The notes beneath the pieces were generated by a model that saw only the letters and a program-made list of their open reading frames with translations, was not told where the DNA came from and ran no database searches. Below, one piece after another: positions 21,901-29,654 of a stretch of 55,517 nucleotides of DNA. The DNA comes from Thermoanaerobaculia bacterium (GTDB lineage Bacteria > Acidobacteriota > Thermoanaerobaculia > Multivoradales > JAGPDF01). The first letter of the stretch is position 1, and every line of letters begins with the position of its first letter. The stretch covers positions 1 through 55,517 of the forward strand of contig JAGPDF010000027.1 of NCBI GenBank assembly GCA_018057705.1, written 5' to 3'. The position numbers and the translations under genes were made by a program.

Positions 21901-23454
21901 CTCGCACCGGCGCGCCGCAGGGCAGACGACGGCGAGAACGACGGCGTGGACGACGCCGCTGGGCACGCCGCGGGCCACGAAGCGACCACCGTCCTTTCTT
22001 TGTCCGGTCCTTTGCCGGAATCGGTTGCGAACGCACCGCAATCGGCCAGCGACGACGAGCTCGCGCTGGCGAATCGCGACGCGGTCGATGTGCCTGAGAT
22101 CGGCAAGACCGTCCCCCAGGCGACCTCGCGGGACGTTCTGCTCACCGGCGCGAACGGCTTTCTCGGCGTCCACCTCCTCACCCTCCTCGCGCGCACCCTC
22201 CCTGCGGGCGCGCGCGTTTTCGCCATCGTGCGGGCGGCGAGCGACCGGGCGGCCTGCGAGCGCCTGCGGGCGGCGGTCTCTGCCGCCGGCCTCCCGGAGA
22301 CCAGCCTCTCTCCCGATCCGCGCGACCGGTCGGCGAGGGTAGTCGGAATCGCCGGCCGACTCGATGCGCCGCAGTTCGGGCTCGATGCTGGGCGCTGGCA
22401 GGAGCTCGCCCGCGAGGTGGGGATGGTCCTCCATGTGGCGGCGAGCGTCACCGGCGCGAGCGGCTACGCGGCGTTGCGCGCGACGAACGTTCTCGGCACC
22501 CGTCGGGCGCTGGAGCTCGCCACCACGGGGACCCTCAAGGCGTTTCACCTCGTCTCGTCGCTGAACGTCTCGCTTCTGGTCGCCGGACCGGGGCGCGGGA
22601 TCGCCGCCGAAACGACGCCGGTGCCCGAGCGCCTGTCGCGGGAACAGTTCGACGCCAACAGCGGCTACGCGATCACCAAGTGGGTCGGGGAGCGGATGGT
22701 GGAGGAGCTGGTACGGCAGATGGGTGGGAGGGGTGACCGCTTTCGCGCTTCGATCAGCCGCCCGGCGCTCCTCTCCTGGTCGCGCGCGACCGGCTACGCC
22801 AACGATCACGACTGGCTGACGCGGGTGCTCTCGTCCTGCCTCACGACGCGGTCGATTCCCGGTCCGCCGGAGGCCGGCGTCCCGGGGTGGATCCCGGAGA
22901 CCGAGACCTCGGCGCGCGGCCTCGATCTCGTGCCGATCGATTTCGCGGCCGAGGCGATCGCCTGCCTCGCCGAGCGGACGCGCGAGGCGCCGGGGATCGG
23001 CGGCAGCGAGGCGATCGGCGCGAGCGGCGCGATCGGCGCGAGCGGCGCGCCGGTCTTTCACGTCTCGAATCTCGCCCCGGGCGAGCGCGGGCTGGTGACA
23101 CTGCCGCGGCTGCTCGATCTGCTCGTTCTGGCGGATCTGGAAGTGCGGGCCGGGCTGGCACCCGGCTCGCTCGAGCCCGTCGAGCCCCTCCAGCTCGTCA
23201 CGCCGGCCGAGTGGCGATCGCGGGTCGAGGCGACGGGCGCCGCGGCGCTCGCCATCCTCCCGCAGTTGCGGCAGTCGATCCCCGCGCTGCCGCGGACGCC
23301 GACCGCCCGCTTCCGCGCGGTGGTGGGGGAGGCGCTCTCGGACCCCGGGGTCGACGTCGCGACGCTCGCCGCGTTCGTCCGGGCGCATCGGAGCCAGGCC
23401 CCCGGCGGTCCCCTTTCCGGGGCACCGAGCCGCCCGGCGCTCGGCGCGAGATAG
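18946..23454 (+). CDS. Carboxylic-acid-reductase-type A-T-R enzyme
   Basis: A 1,502-residue multidomain enzyme. Residues 1 to about 330 are a helical N-terminal region I do not recognise. Next is an AMP-binding adenylation domain with LFTSGSTGLPKG (about 498), GYGTTETG (about 650), FRTGDLVELG and FKLAGAELV. A carrier domain has the phosphopantetheine site GGDSLAALEL (about 940). The end is a thioester reductase domain with the NADPH site LTGANGFLGVHLL (about 1067) and the catalytic YAITK (about 1240). Such enzymes activate a carboxylic acid with ATP, load it on the carrier and release an aldehyde. The acid is unknown; long-chain or aromatic acids are usual. ATG 18946 is chosen as the first one after the palindrome, but its ribosome-binding site is weak. 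Confidence 0.88.
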   Translation: MARVLAAPAIVRLLEREPGLAPAVESVLERGAALRAAARRAYADAVPAGPPGGEAARAASAELAAAVAALEEITGRKNLSPFGLELDRAIERFHRAVAAARAARHAFTPRRVFRSAEAQRALSQAQWLFTRAWGALEKAASGRSLRALPWRLELCSHLDPEAPFDELEIAGHELPGTPAAKRPWGERCVLSGEPFLIDRSREPLVRYRSLEAAHHVLSPASHRLVVRLRAALARIPEEASGSPARGAPSAISALRRSFGFLFEEYLAEPSHPTFARLGLLDFPALAVGLNNLLVAWAHRPLFGTLARLQMPGDGPYAWRSYAEVRRDAFALARSWERLGVPAEASIGILVDANAPEFYLAELAAVLTRRTSVGLPASLSAEALGGIAGRAGLGLVVADRRGLELLRAPGFAAARGALTATAAVAGVIGFGDALPELQHDERSLSTLLDDARSDPGLASWRAASGLTLATGILHDDAPGHARARELGIVEDGAEDLFTILFTSGSTGLPKGTLATRRRWAEEMCVEVDLWPYVGASFQPSAIAGDRGSVWRALTNGGRVGFTRRGAELFHDLRRLRPTLFDVPPVIWNTLYGEYRRAIARPDLDAAEVARIRRRFRDALGGRIAFMATGGAPSDEGVRRTMETLFGVPMSEGYGTTETGFIARNGVLLPGIEYRLIDRPELGFTAADRPLPRGELAVRTARSTARYLGAEARDASEFTADGFFRTGDLVELGPGRRVRVVGRSKLTFKLAGAELVSPEELERVYSRSESIEQIWITAAPGAARVVAVVVPRRDGVDERELTDELLRVAGEAALRPHERVSGVVVAQREGGASPWTVENGLLTPSFKIHRRALGERYREAIASAVAGVAGIAASAGVAASAEPGWSGAVGADASSTEKALTRDEGAAAESLRAMTAIVAIVAGVLRRPRETIDLELSFAEQGGDSLAALELAMRIEEVFGGKERLDEAVQAASETLARRPLRELAAWLAPARRRADDGENDGVDDAAGHAAGHEATTVLSLSGPLPESVANAPQSASDDELALANRDAVDVPEIGKTVPQATSRDVLLTGANGFLGVHLLTLLARTLPAGARVFAIVRAASDRAACERLRAAVSAAGLPETSLSPDPRDRSARVVGIAGRLDAPQFGLDAGRWQELAREVGMVLHVAASVTGASGYAALRATNVLGTRRALELATTGTLKAFHLVSSLNVSLLVAGPGRGIAAETTPVPERLSREQFDANSGYAITKWVGERMVEELVRQMGGRGDRFRASISRPALLSWSRATGYANDHDWLTRVLSSCLTTRSIPGPPEAGVPGWIPETETSARGLDLVPIDFAAEAIACLAERTREAPGIGGSEAIGASGAIGASGAPVFHVSNLAPGERGLVTLPRLLDLLVLADLEVRAGLAPGSLEPVEPLQLVTPAEWRSRVEATGAAALAILPQLRQSIPALPRTPTARFRAVVGEALSDPGVDVATLAAFVRAHRSQAPGGPLSGAPSRPALGAR

Positions 23455-23488
23455 GATCCGGCTACCGTTCTGGAGGGCGCCCGCGACC

Positions 23489-24655
23489 ATGGCGAAAAGT
23501 GAAACGTCGATCGATTCGGGAGTGCTGGACGAGTTGAACCGGCTGGGTGCCGCTCGCGTTCCGATCGCGGGTTGGCTCGCGGGCCTCGAGGCCCGGCGCG
23601 AGAGCGTTTCGGAGCCGGTCTACCGGCGGGTTCGGGAGGACTATTCGAAACGGATCGACGAGCTCGACCGCCTCGCGAGGCCGTTGCGGGTCGAAGCGAC
23701 GCGCGCGATCGGCGTCCTCGACAGCGAGCTCGCCCGGCTCGCCACCGAAAAGGAGGAGGTCGAGGTCGATCTGCAGGAGATCGAGCTCCGGCGCTTTCTC
23801 GAAGAGTACACGGAGGCCGAGTTCGAGGAGCGCTCCCGGGTGCCGCGCGAACGGCTCGCCGAGCTCGGTCTCGAGCTCGAGAAGCTCCGGGCGAGCCGCG
23901 AGCTCTGGCTCGCCGCTCGCGGCGAGGCGGTCGCCGGAGCGATCGCCGAAACCGCGGCGCCCGAGTCCGCGGCTTCCCCGGAATCGACCCAGGCTACTGG
24001 CTCGTCGAGCGGCTCGTGGGCCGGCGTCGGAAGCGCGCCTGCTCCGGTGCATCCGCCGCCTGCGATCTCCCCACTGGTGCCGACGCCCACCGGCATCGAC
24101 CTTCGCCCGCTCTCGCCGGCGTCGATCACCATGCCGCGTCCGATCCCGCCGCCGCGAGTGTCCTCGCCGGCGATCCCCATCCCGCCCTCGCCGGCGCCGG
24201 TCGCTGCCATCCCAGCGTCCGTTTCGATGGCTCCGCTACCTCCGCCACCTCCGCCAGCTCCGCCGGCCGTGCCAGCGCTGGATCACACGGTGGTCTACAC
24301 GCCCGAGCCGCCGAGCTTCTTTCCCGAATCGGTCGACCCGGGCGCGGCGGGCGCCACGCTGCGCCTGCAGGCCACGCTGGTCCCGGCCGATGCCGGCGAC
24401 GGCTCCGCCCGGGGGCATGTGCTGTCGCCGGAGAACACCCTCGGGCGGGTGAGCGAGAACAGCATCCAGATCCAGCACGGATCGGTCTCCCGCCACCATG
24501 CGCTGCTGCGCTACACGGAGGACGGCTGGACGCTCGAGGATCTCGGAGCGGAGAACGGCACCTGGGTGAACGGCGAGCGCATCGAGAAGCGCCGGCTCGC
24601 CGACGGCGACCGCGTCAACATCGGCACCGTGCGCTTCCTCTTCAAGACCGGCTAG
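23489..24655 (+). CDS. FHA-domain protein with coiled coil and Pro-rich linker
   Basis: A 388-residue protein in three parts. Residues 1 to about 155 are a charged coiled coil (for example RIDELDRLARPLRVEATRA and LATEKEEVEVDLQEIELRR). Residues about 160 to 280 are a Pro/Ser/Ala-rich linker. Residues about 290 to 388 are a forkhead-associated domain with LGRVSENSIQI, SVSRHHALLRY and NGTWVNGERI, all the phosphothreonine-binding residues present. FHA domains dock to phosphothreonine. GGAGGG before the ATG, 34 bases after the reductase gene. Its 3-prime end overlaps by 14 bases the end of the convergent minus-strand operon. It may be the target of a kinase such as the one at 50258. Confidence 0.85.
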   Translation: MAKSETSIDSGVLDELNRLGAARVPIAGWLAGLEARRESVSEPVYRRVREDYSKRIDELDRLARPLRVEATRAIGVLDSELARLATEKEEVEVDLQEIELRRFLEEYTEAEFEERSRVPRERLAELGLELEKLRASRELWLAARGEAVAGAIAETAAPESAASPESTQATGSSSGSWAGVGSAPAPVHPPPAISPLVPTPTGIDLRPLSPASITMPRPIPPPRVSSPAIPIPPSPAPVAAIPASVSMAPLPPPPPPAPPAVPALDHTVVYTPEPPSFFPESVDPGAAGATLRLQATLVPADAGDGSARGHVLSPENTLGRVSENSIQIQHGSVSRHHALLRYTEDGWTLEDLGAENGTWVNGERIEKRRLADGDRVNIGTVRFLFKTG

Positions 24656-26243
24656 TCGAGACGACGACTCCAGCGCACGAGTCCAGATCGATCTCGAGCT
24701 CGATCCGGTTGCGGTCGCCGACCCGCGACCAGCGCAGGTCGCGCGTCAGCGTCCGCACCAGGTGAATCCCCAGCCCGCCGGGGGAGCGATCCTCGAGCGC
24801 GGCCGCGGTGTCCGGCCGGGAGCGGGCTCCGGGATCGAACGGCGCCGCGTCGTCCTCCAGCCGGTAGTGCAGCCGTCGGAGCGTCCGGTCGAGGTCGATC
24901 TGCAGAGCGATCTCGCTCGCCCCGGCGCCGTGGTTGGCGACGTTCGAAGCGAGCTCGTCGTGGACCACGAGCAGGTCGCGCAGCGGGCGTTCCGCGAGGC
25001 CCTCCTGGCGCGCCCAGAGGGCGATCTCCGCCGCCGTCTCGGCCACGGCGGCGAGGGTCGCCGGCGCCGAGGCCCGGAAGGTCGGTGACGCAGCGAAGGG
25101 CAGCAGCGACTCGGGCGCGCCCGGCGAGCCGGAGGCGATCCCGTCGAGCCCCTGAGCCGCGAGACCGAGGAGCTGCCGGGCGCGCGCCTCCACGGGGAGA
25201 GGCGTCACGGGGAGCCCCTCGAGGGCCCGGGCTGCAGCCTCGACGAGCCGCGCCAGGATCGGAATCGCCGCCTCCGGCAGCGCACCGCGGTAGATCTCCC
25301 AGCGACCTCCGGGCAGCGACGGGGCGTCGACATTCAGGCCGAGAAAACGCAGGGCGCGCCCGGCGTCATAGCTGCCGAAGGCCGCGAGGCTGCCGACATA
25401 GTCGGCGAGCAGCTCGTCCAGGAGGTGGCTGCGGATCCGGCCGTGCCGCCGGAGCGTCAGGCAGTGAAAGCACTCGTGCGCGAGCCGCAGCGCGAGCGAG
25501 CGCTCGCGCCAGGTCGCCGGATCGAGGCCGACCTCCGCCGCCGGAACCGCCGAGTACGGGCCGTCGGAGAGCAGGATCAGCCGATCCTGCCAGAGCTCCT
25601 TCTGCGGCCGGATGCGGCTCGCCATCTCCGCGGCCCACTCCTCCTCGGTCGCGGCGCGGCCGGGTGGCTCGAGGGACGCCTCGAATCGGCGGCGAAGGGC
25701 GCCGACCCGATCCCAGTTCACCAGTCCCTTGACGAGACAGGCGCCCATCGCGTCCGGCACCGGCTCCGGCTCGTTGCGCGCGGTGAGGGCGCGCACCAGG
25801 CGCACGAAGTCGTTCCTGTGGCGGGCGATGAGCACCGGAATCGCGCCGGCGATGCTCTCCTCGACATGCAGCGAGAGGAGATCCTCGCGCTCGATCTCCA
25901 CCGGGACGCGTCGAGCGGGATCGGCCTCTCCCTGCCGCGTCGCGCGGCGGTACTCGGCACTCTCCGAGATGCCTCGCTCGACCGGGAAGCCGAGCTGCGG
26001 GAAGCGCAGCGCGAGCGCCCGGGCGACGCCGATGTCGCGGGCCTGCTCTGCGTAGCCCCGCCAGAACGGAATCTGCGGCTCCTCGGCGAGGGGGAGGGCG
26101 AGCTCCGCCTCCGGCAACTCGGCGTACGACTGCCCCAGGTAGTCGGTGAGGGCCGCGAGCGTGCTGGCTTCCGCTGCGAGGCCGGCGCCCAGCTCGCCGA
26201 GGAGACGGCGCCGCTCGCTTTCCCTGGGCTCGGGCATCGTCAC
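24642..26243 (-). CDS. HExxH peptidase-like domain fused to RsbW-type HATPase
   Basis: A 533-residue fusion. The N-terminal about 380 residues are helical and contain RLAHECFHCLTLRRHGR followed by LDELLADYVGS; HECFH is a zinc-peptidase HExxH motif, and the later Glu/Asp may be the third ligand. The last 140 residues are a histidine-kinase-like ATPase of the anti-sigma type: VVHDELASNVANHG (N box), YRLEDDAAPFDP and SPGGLGIHLVRTL (G box). RsbW-like kinases phosphorylate STAS antagonists, and a STAS gene lies at 45831. It is the last gene of the lanthipeptide operon, 15 bases after the ABC gene. The peptidase part might sense or cut the peptide; this is inference. Confidence 0.8.
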   Translation of the reverse strand: MTMPEPRESERRRLLGELGAGLAAEASTLAALTDYLGQSYAELPEAELALPLAEEPQIPFWRGYAEQARDIGVARALALRFPQLGFPVERGISESAEYRRATRQGEADPARRVPVEIEREDLLSLHVEESIAGAIPVLIARHRNDFVRLVRALTARNEPEPVPDAMGACLVKGLVNWDRVGALRRRFEASLEPPGRAATEEEWAAEMASRIRPQKELWQDRLILLSDGPYSAVPAAEVGLDPATWRERSLALRLAHECFHCLTLRRHGRIRSHLLDELLADYVGSLAAFGSYDAGRALRFLGLNVDAPSLPGGRWEIYRGALPEAAIPILARLVEAAARALEGLPVTPLPVEARARQLLGLAAQGLDGIASGSPGAPESLLPFAASPTFRASAPATLAAVAETAAEIALWARQEGLAERPLRDLLVVHDELASNVANHGAGASEIALQIDLDRTLRRLHYRLEDDAAPFDPGARSRPDTAAALEDRSPGGLGIHLVRTLTRDLRWSRVGDRNRIELEIDLDSCAGVVVSTSRS

Positions 26244-26258
26244 TGGAGGGGGGGGCGC

Positions 26259-29200
26259 TCAGGCGAGCTGGCGCTTGGCGAGCGCCGCGAACAGGCCGTC
26301 CTTCGCCATGAGCTCGTCGAACGTTCCCTGCTCCTTGAGCTCGCCCTGTTCGAGGTAGCAGATCCGGTCCGCCCCGACGATCGTCGACAGGCGGTGGGCG
26401 ATGACGATGCGCGTCGCCGCCAGCCGGTTCATGCTCTCCGTGACGATCGCCTGCGTCTTGTTGTCGAGCGCCGAGGTGGCCTCGTCGAGGAACAGGATCC
26501 GCGGCTTGTGAACGATGGCCCGGGCGATCATCAGGCGCTGCTTCTGGCCGCCCGAGAAGCCGCCGCCGCCCTCCGAGATGACGGTATGCATCTGCATCGG
26601 CATGGCGCGCACGTCGTCGGCGATGCCGGCCTTCTCCGCCGCCTCCCAGGCCTCCGCGACGGTGCGCGACGACGAGCCGACGATGTTGCGGTAGATGTCG
26701 GCCGGCAGCAGGCGGCTCTCCTGCAGCACGACGCCCATCTGGGAGCGCACCAGCCGGAGATCGAGCGTCGCCAGATCCTGGCCGTCGTAGTAGACCGATC
26801 CGACCTCGGACTTCTCGAAGCCCAGCATCAGCCGCATCAGCGTCGACTTGCCCGAGCCCGAGCCGCCGACCAGCGCGACGAACTCGCCGGGCTTGATCTT
26901 GATCGAGACGTCTTTCAGGATCCACGGCCCGTCGGCGGAGTAGCGGAACGAGAGGTGTGAAATCTCGATCCCGCCGGAGAGCGTTCCCGGGTGAACCTTC
27001 GACGAGTCGATCTCGGGCGTCGCCTCGAGGATCGGCTTGAGGCGCTCCCAGATCGGCACGATGCGCAGCATCGAAAGCGAGGCGTCGCCCAGCGCCTGCA
27101 TCGCCGCGAGGAACATGCCGTAGGCGGCCGAGAAGGCGAGGAAGTCGCCGGTGGTCATCTCGAACGGGGTGCCGGACTCGGCCGCTGACTGCTTGAGCGA
27201 GACGACGGTGAAGAAGATGATCATCGTCGAGAGCACCGGGAAGCAGGCGTTCCAGACCTGCATGACGTTCTTCACCCGGCCGACGCGGAAGCTCACCTTG
27301 CGCTGCTCCGAGAAGGCGGTCGCCCAGACCCGGAAGGCGTGATTCTCGGCGCCGCAGACCCGGAGCTTCGCGACCCCGGAGATCAGCTGGAGGATCAGCC
27401 CGGTGATGCGCCCGCGCTTCCTCTGCTCGTCGCGCTGATAGCGCAGCTGCAGGAAGTTCGCGAAGGTGGTGACCAGGACGTAGGTGATGGTGAGGCCGAT
27501 CGCCACCGCCGCCAGGGTGAAGTCGTAGCCCAGCATCTGGAAGACGTTGAACAGCGAGGAGAAGGAGCCGAGAATGGCGGCGATGCCGGCTCCCGCCACG
27601 ATGCCGCGCATCTGATCGACGCCCGAAGCGCGATCCGCGAGATCGCCCGCCGAGTAGTCGCGGAAGAAGGTCATCGGCAGATCGAGCAGCCGGTCCCAGA
27701 CCGCCGACTGGGCGGCGTAGTCCATCTTGCCCTGCATGCGGATGGTGGCGATCGACTGGGTGATCTTGAAGGCGGCCTGCGCCAGGGCCATCAGGAACAG
27801 TCCGCCGGCGAACTGGAAGAGCATCCCCTGCTCGGCCTGCGGGATCGCCGTGTCGAACACCTTGCCGGTGAGCAGAGGCGGCACCGTGCCGAGCACGCCG
27901 AGCGCGATGCCCATCCAGATCACCGAGCGGAAATCCGCCCCGAGACCGCGGACGGCGAACTTGATCAGCTGCTTCGCGCTCACCGGGCCGTCGGGGAAGC
28001 CGGGGTAGAAAGTGGTCGCGAACGACGACAGGGTGCGCGCGAACGCCTCGTCGACCGGTCGACGCGCTCCCGTCACCGGGTCGAGCGCTTCGTACTTCGT
28101 CGGGCTCACCGGCAGGAGTGCGATCGGCGCCTTGGTCTCCTCGAGCTGCGCCAGCATCGCGCCCTGGTCGCGCGCCCACCAGTCGTCGACCAGCGCCACC
28201 CGGCGCAGGCGCAGCCGCGAGGCGAGACAGACCGAGAGCACGCTGTCGTCGAAGCTCTTCTTCTCCTTGCCTTCCGGGTGGCTCTTGACCGGGACACCCA
28301 TGTGCCGCCCGATCGCCTGCATGGCGGCGAAGATCGGACCGAGGTCGGACCCCAGGAACGACTGGACGTTCCAGACGCCGGTGCCGCCGAGCACCGAACC
28401 GATCGCCCCCATGCCCGCTTCGCGCGCCCGCTCGGTCTCCGCGGCCTTGCTCCTCAGGCGCTGGAACTCGTCGACGTTCGACAGCCGCTTGTTGAGGAAC
28501 TCCCCCTCGCAGAGCAGGCGGTGGAACGCCTCGAGCCCGGCCCAGGCGCGCGGATCGCCCATCCCTTCGGCCGTCGAGCGCGGGGTGCCGGTGAAGGTGT
28601 CGGCGCCGCCGATGAGCTCCATCCAGCTGCCGGGAGCGAACGGAAACAGCACACCCTCGAGCTCCCACGAAGCGCTCGACATGCCATCGAACAGGAACTG
28701 CGCCGCCGGCATCTCGACCCAGCAGACGCTGCGCTCGGAGGACACCCGCTTGCCGGACGGGGCTTCGAAAAGCTTCCCGGCCTCGATCGTGACCTCCGGA
28801 CGCGGCACCTCGAGATCGACGATGAGCCGGCGGGAGAGCGCCTCGATCCAGCGCGCCACCAGCGGTGCGATCCGTTCGCGGTGCCCATCGCGCTCCGCCG
28901 CCATGCGCATGAGGCGGGCGGCGGAGAAGTGGCGCAGCTCGGAGCCGGCCTTGCCGGTGGCGAGGAAACCCGACCCCATGCCATAGCGGTCGGTGTCCAT
29001 GCCGAAGAACAGCCCGCCCGCCTCGACGGTGACGAAATGGGTGCGGGCGCCCGCCGGTTGTCCCTGCTCGAGCGTCACCGTGAAGATCTCGATGCGGCCG
29101 GATTCGACCAGGTAGACGGAGTCGGGGTCGGAGAGCACGAAGGGCTTGTTCGCGGCCACGACCACGACCTCGCCCTCGTCCTCGAAGCCTTTCGGCTTCT

Positions 29201-29654
29201 CGATGTTGCGCACGATCTCGGCGATATCGGCGATCGAGATCGTGCGATCGACCGGCGGCGGCGCCGGTGGCGCCGGGTCGTAGACCGTGGTCATCGGAGC
29301 CAGCGGTGGGGGTTCCGGCGGAGCCGGCCGCTCCACGATGACCTCGAACTCGGTCGCGCCGAGACGGAACCTGCCGCCGTCGCCGAGCAGCCGCTCGGCG
29401 ACGCGCTCGCTGCCGACGAAGACGCCATTGGCGCTGCCGTTGTCGATGACGAAGGCGCCGTCGTCGCGAAGGGCGATGCGCGCGTGGCGGCGCGACATCG
29501 CGGCATCGGCCACCGGCAGCGAACACTCCGGCGACCGCCCGACGACGAGCTCGGTGCCGTCGGCGGCGAGCTCGATCTCCCGGCCGACGAGACCGTCGAC
29601 CGGCGAGGCCGTGACCCGGAGCTTGACCTCAGTGCGTCCGGATGAGGTCGGCAT
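26259..29654 (-). CDS. NHLM-type export ABC protein with N-terminal FHA domain
   Basis: A 1,131-residue protein. Residues 1 to about 110 form an FHA domain (VVGRSPECSLPV, AMSRRHARIAL, NGSANGVFVGSERV). A short Pro-rich linker leads to the usual NHLM ABC2 N-terminal region, with a cNMP-binding-like part (VYLVESGRIEIFTV). From about residue 570 come six membrane segments, then an ATPase domain with GGSGSGKSTL, FSGGQKQRLMIARA and ILFLDEATSALD. It is the second ABC protein of the NHLP bacteriocin export system and should pair with the peptidase-ABC protein next to it, whose end overlaps its start by 26 bases. The FHA domain is not a usual part of the family and suggests regulation by protein phosphorylation. 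Confidence 0.92.
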   Translation of the reverse strand: MPTSSGRTEVKLRVTASPVDGLVGREIELAADGTELVVGRSPECSLPVADAAMSRRHARIALRDDGAFVIDNGSANGVFVGSERVAERLLGDGGRFRLGATEFEVIVERPAPPEPPPLAPMTTVYDPAPPAPPPVDRTISIADIAEIVRNIEKPKGFEDEGEVVVVAANKPFVLSDPDSVYLVESGRIEIFTVTLEQGQPAGARTHFVTVEAGGLFFGMDTDRYGMGSGFLATGKAGSELRHFSAARLMRMAAERDGHRERIAPLVARWIEALSRRLIVDLEVPRPEVTIEAGKLFEAPSGKRVSSERSVCWVEMPAAQFLFDGMSSASWELEGVLFPFAPGSWMELIGGADTFTGTPRSTAEGMGDPRAWAGLEAFHRLLCEGEFLNKRLSNVDEFQRLRSKAAETERAREAGMGAIGSVLGGTGVWNVQSFLGSDLGPIFAAMQAIGRHMGVPVKSHPEGKEKKSFDDSVLSVCLASRLRLRRVALVDDWWARDQGAMLAQLEETKAPIALLPVSPTKYEALDPVTGARRPVDEAFARTLSSFATTFYPGFPDGPVSAKQLIKFAVRGLGADFRSVIWMGIALGVLGTVPPLLTGKVFDTAIPQAEQGMLFQFAGGLFLMALAQAAFKITQSIATIRMQGKMDYAAQSAVWDRLLDLPMTFFRDYSAGDLADRASGVDQMRGIVAGAGIAAILGSFSSLFNVFQMLGYDFTLAAVAIGLTITYVLVTTFANFLQLRYQRDEQRKRGRITGLILQLISGVAKLRVCGAENHAFRVWATAFSEQRKVSFRVGRVKNVMQVWNACFPVLSTMIIFFTVVSLKQSAAESGTPFEMTTGDFLAFSAAYGMFLAAMQALGDASLSMLRIVPIWERLKPILEATPEIDSSKVHPGTLSGGIEISHLSFRYSADGPWILKDVSIKIKPGEFVALVGGSGSGKSTLMRLMLGFEKSEVGSVYYDGQDLATLDLRLVRSQMGVVLQESRLLPADIYRNIVGSSSRTVAEAWEAAEKAGIADDVRAMPMQMHTVISEGGGGFSGGQKQRLMIARAIVHKPRILFLDEATSALDNKTQAIVTESMNRLAATRIVIAHRLSTIVGADRICYLEQGELKEQGTFDELMAKDGLFAALAKRQLA

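Noticed and set aside
21235-23490. Minus-strand frame of 751 codons opposite the reductase domain
   Set aside because: Shadow of the plus-strand carrier and reductase domains.
25366-29526. Second minus-strand frame of 1,386 codons over the FHA-ABC gene
   Set aside because: The parallel frame encodes the complete ABC motifs; this one is Arg/Pro-rich and has none.
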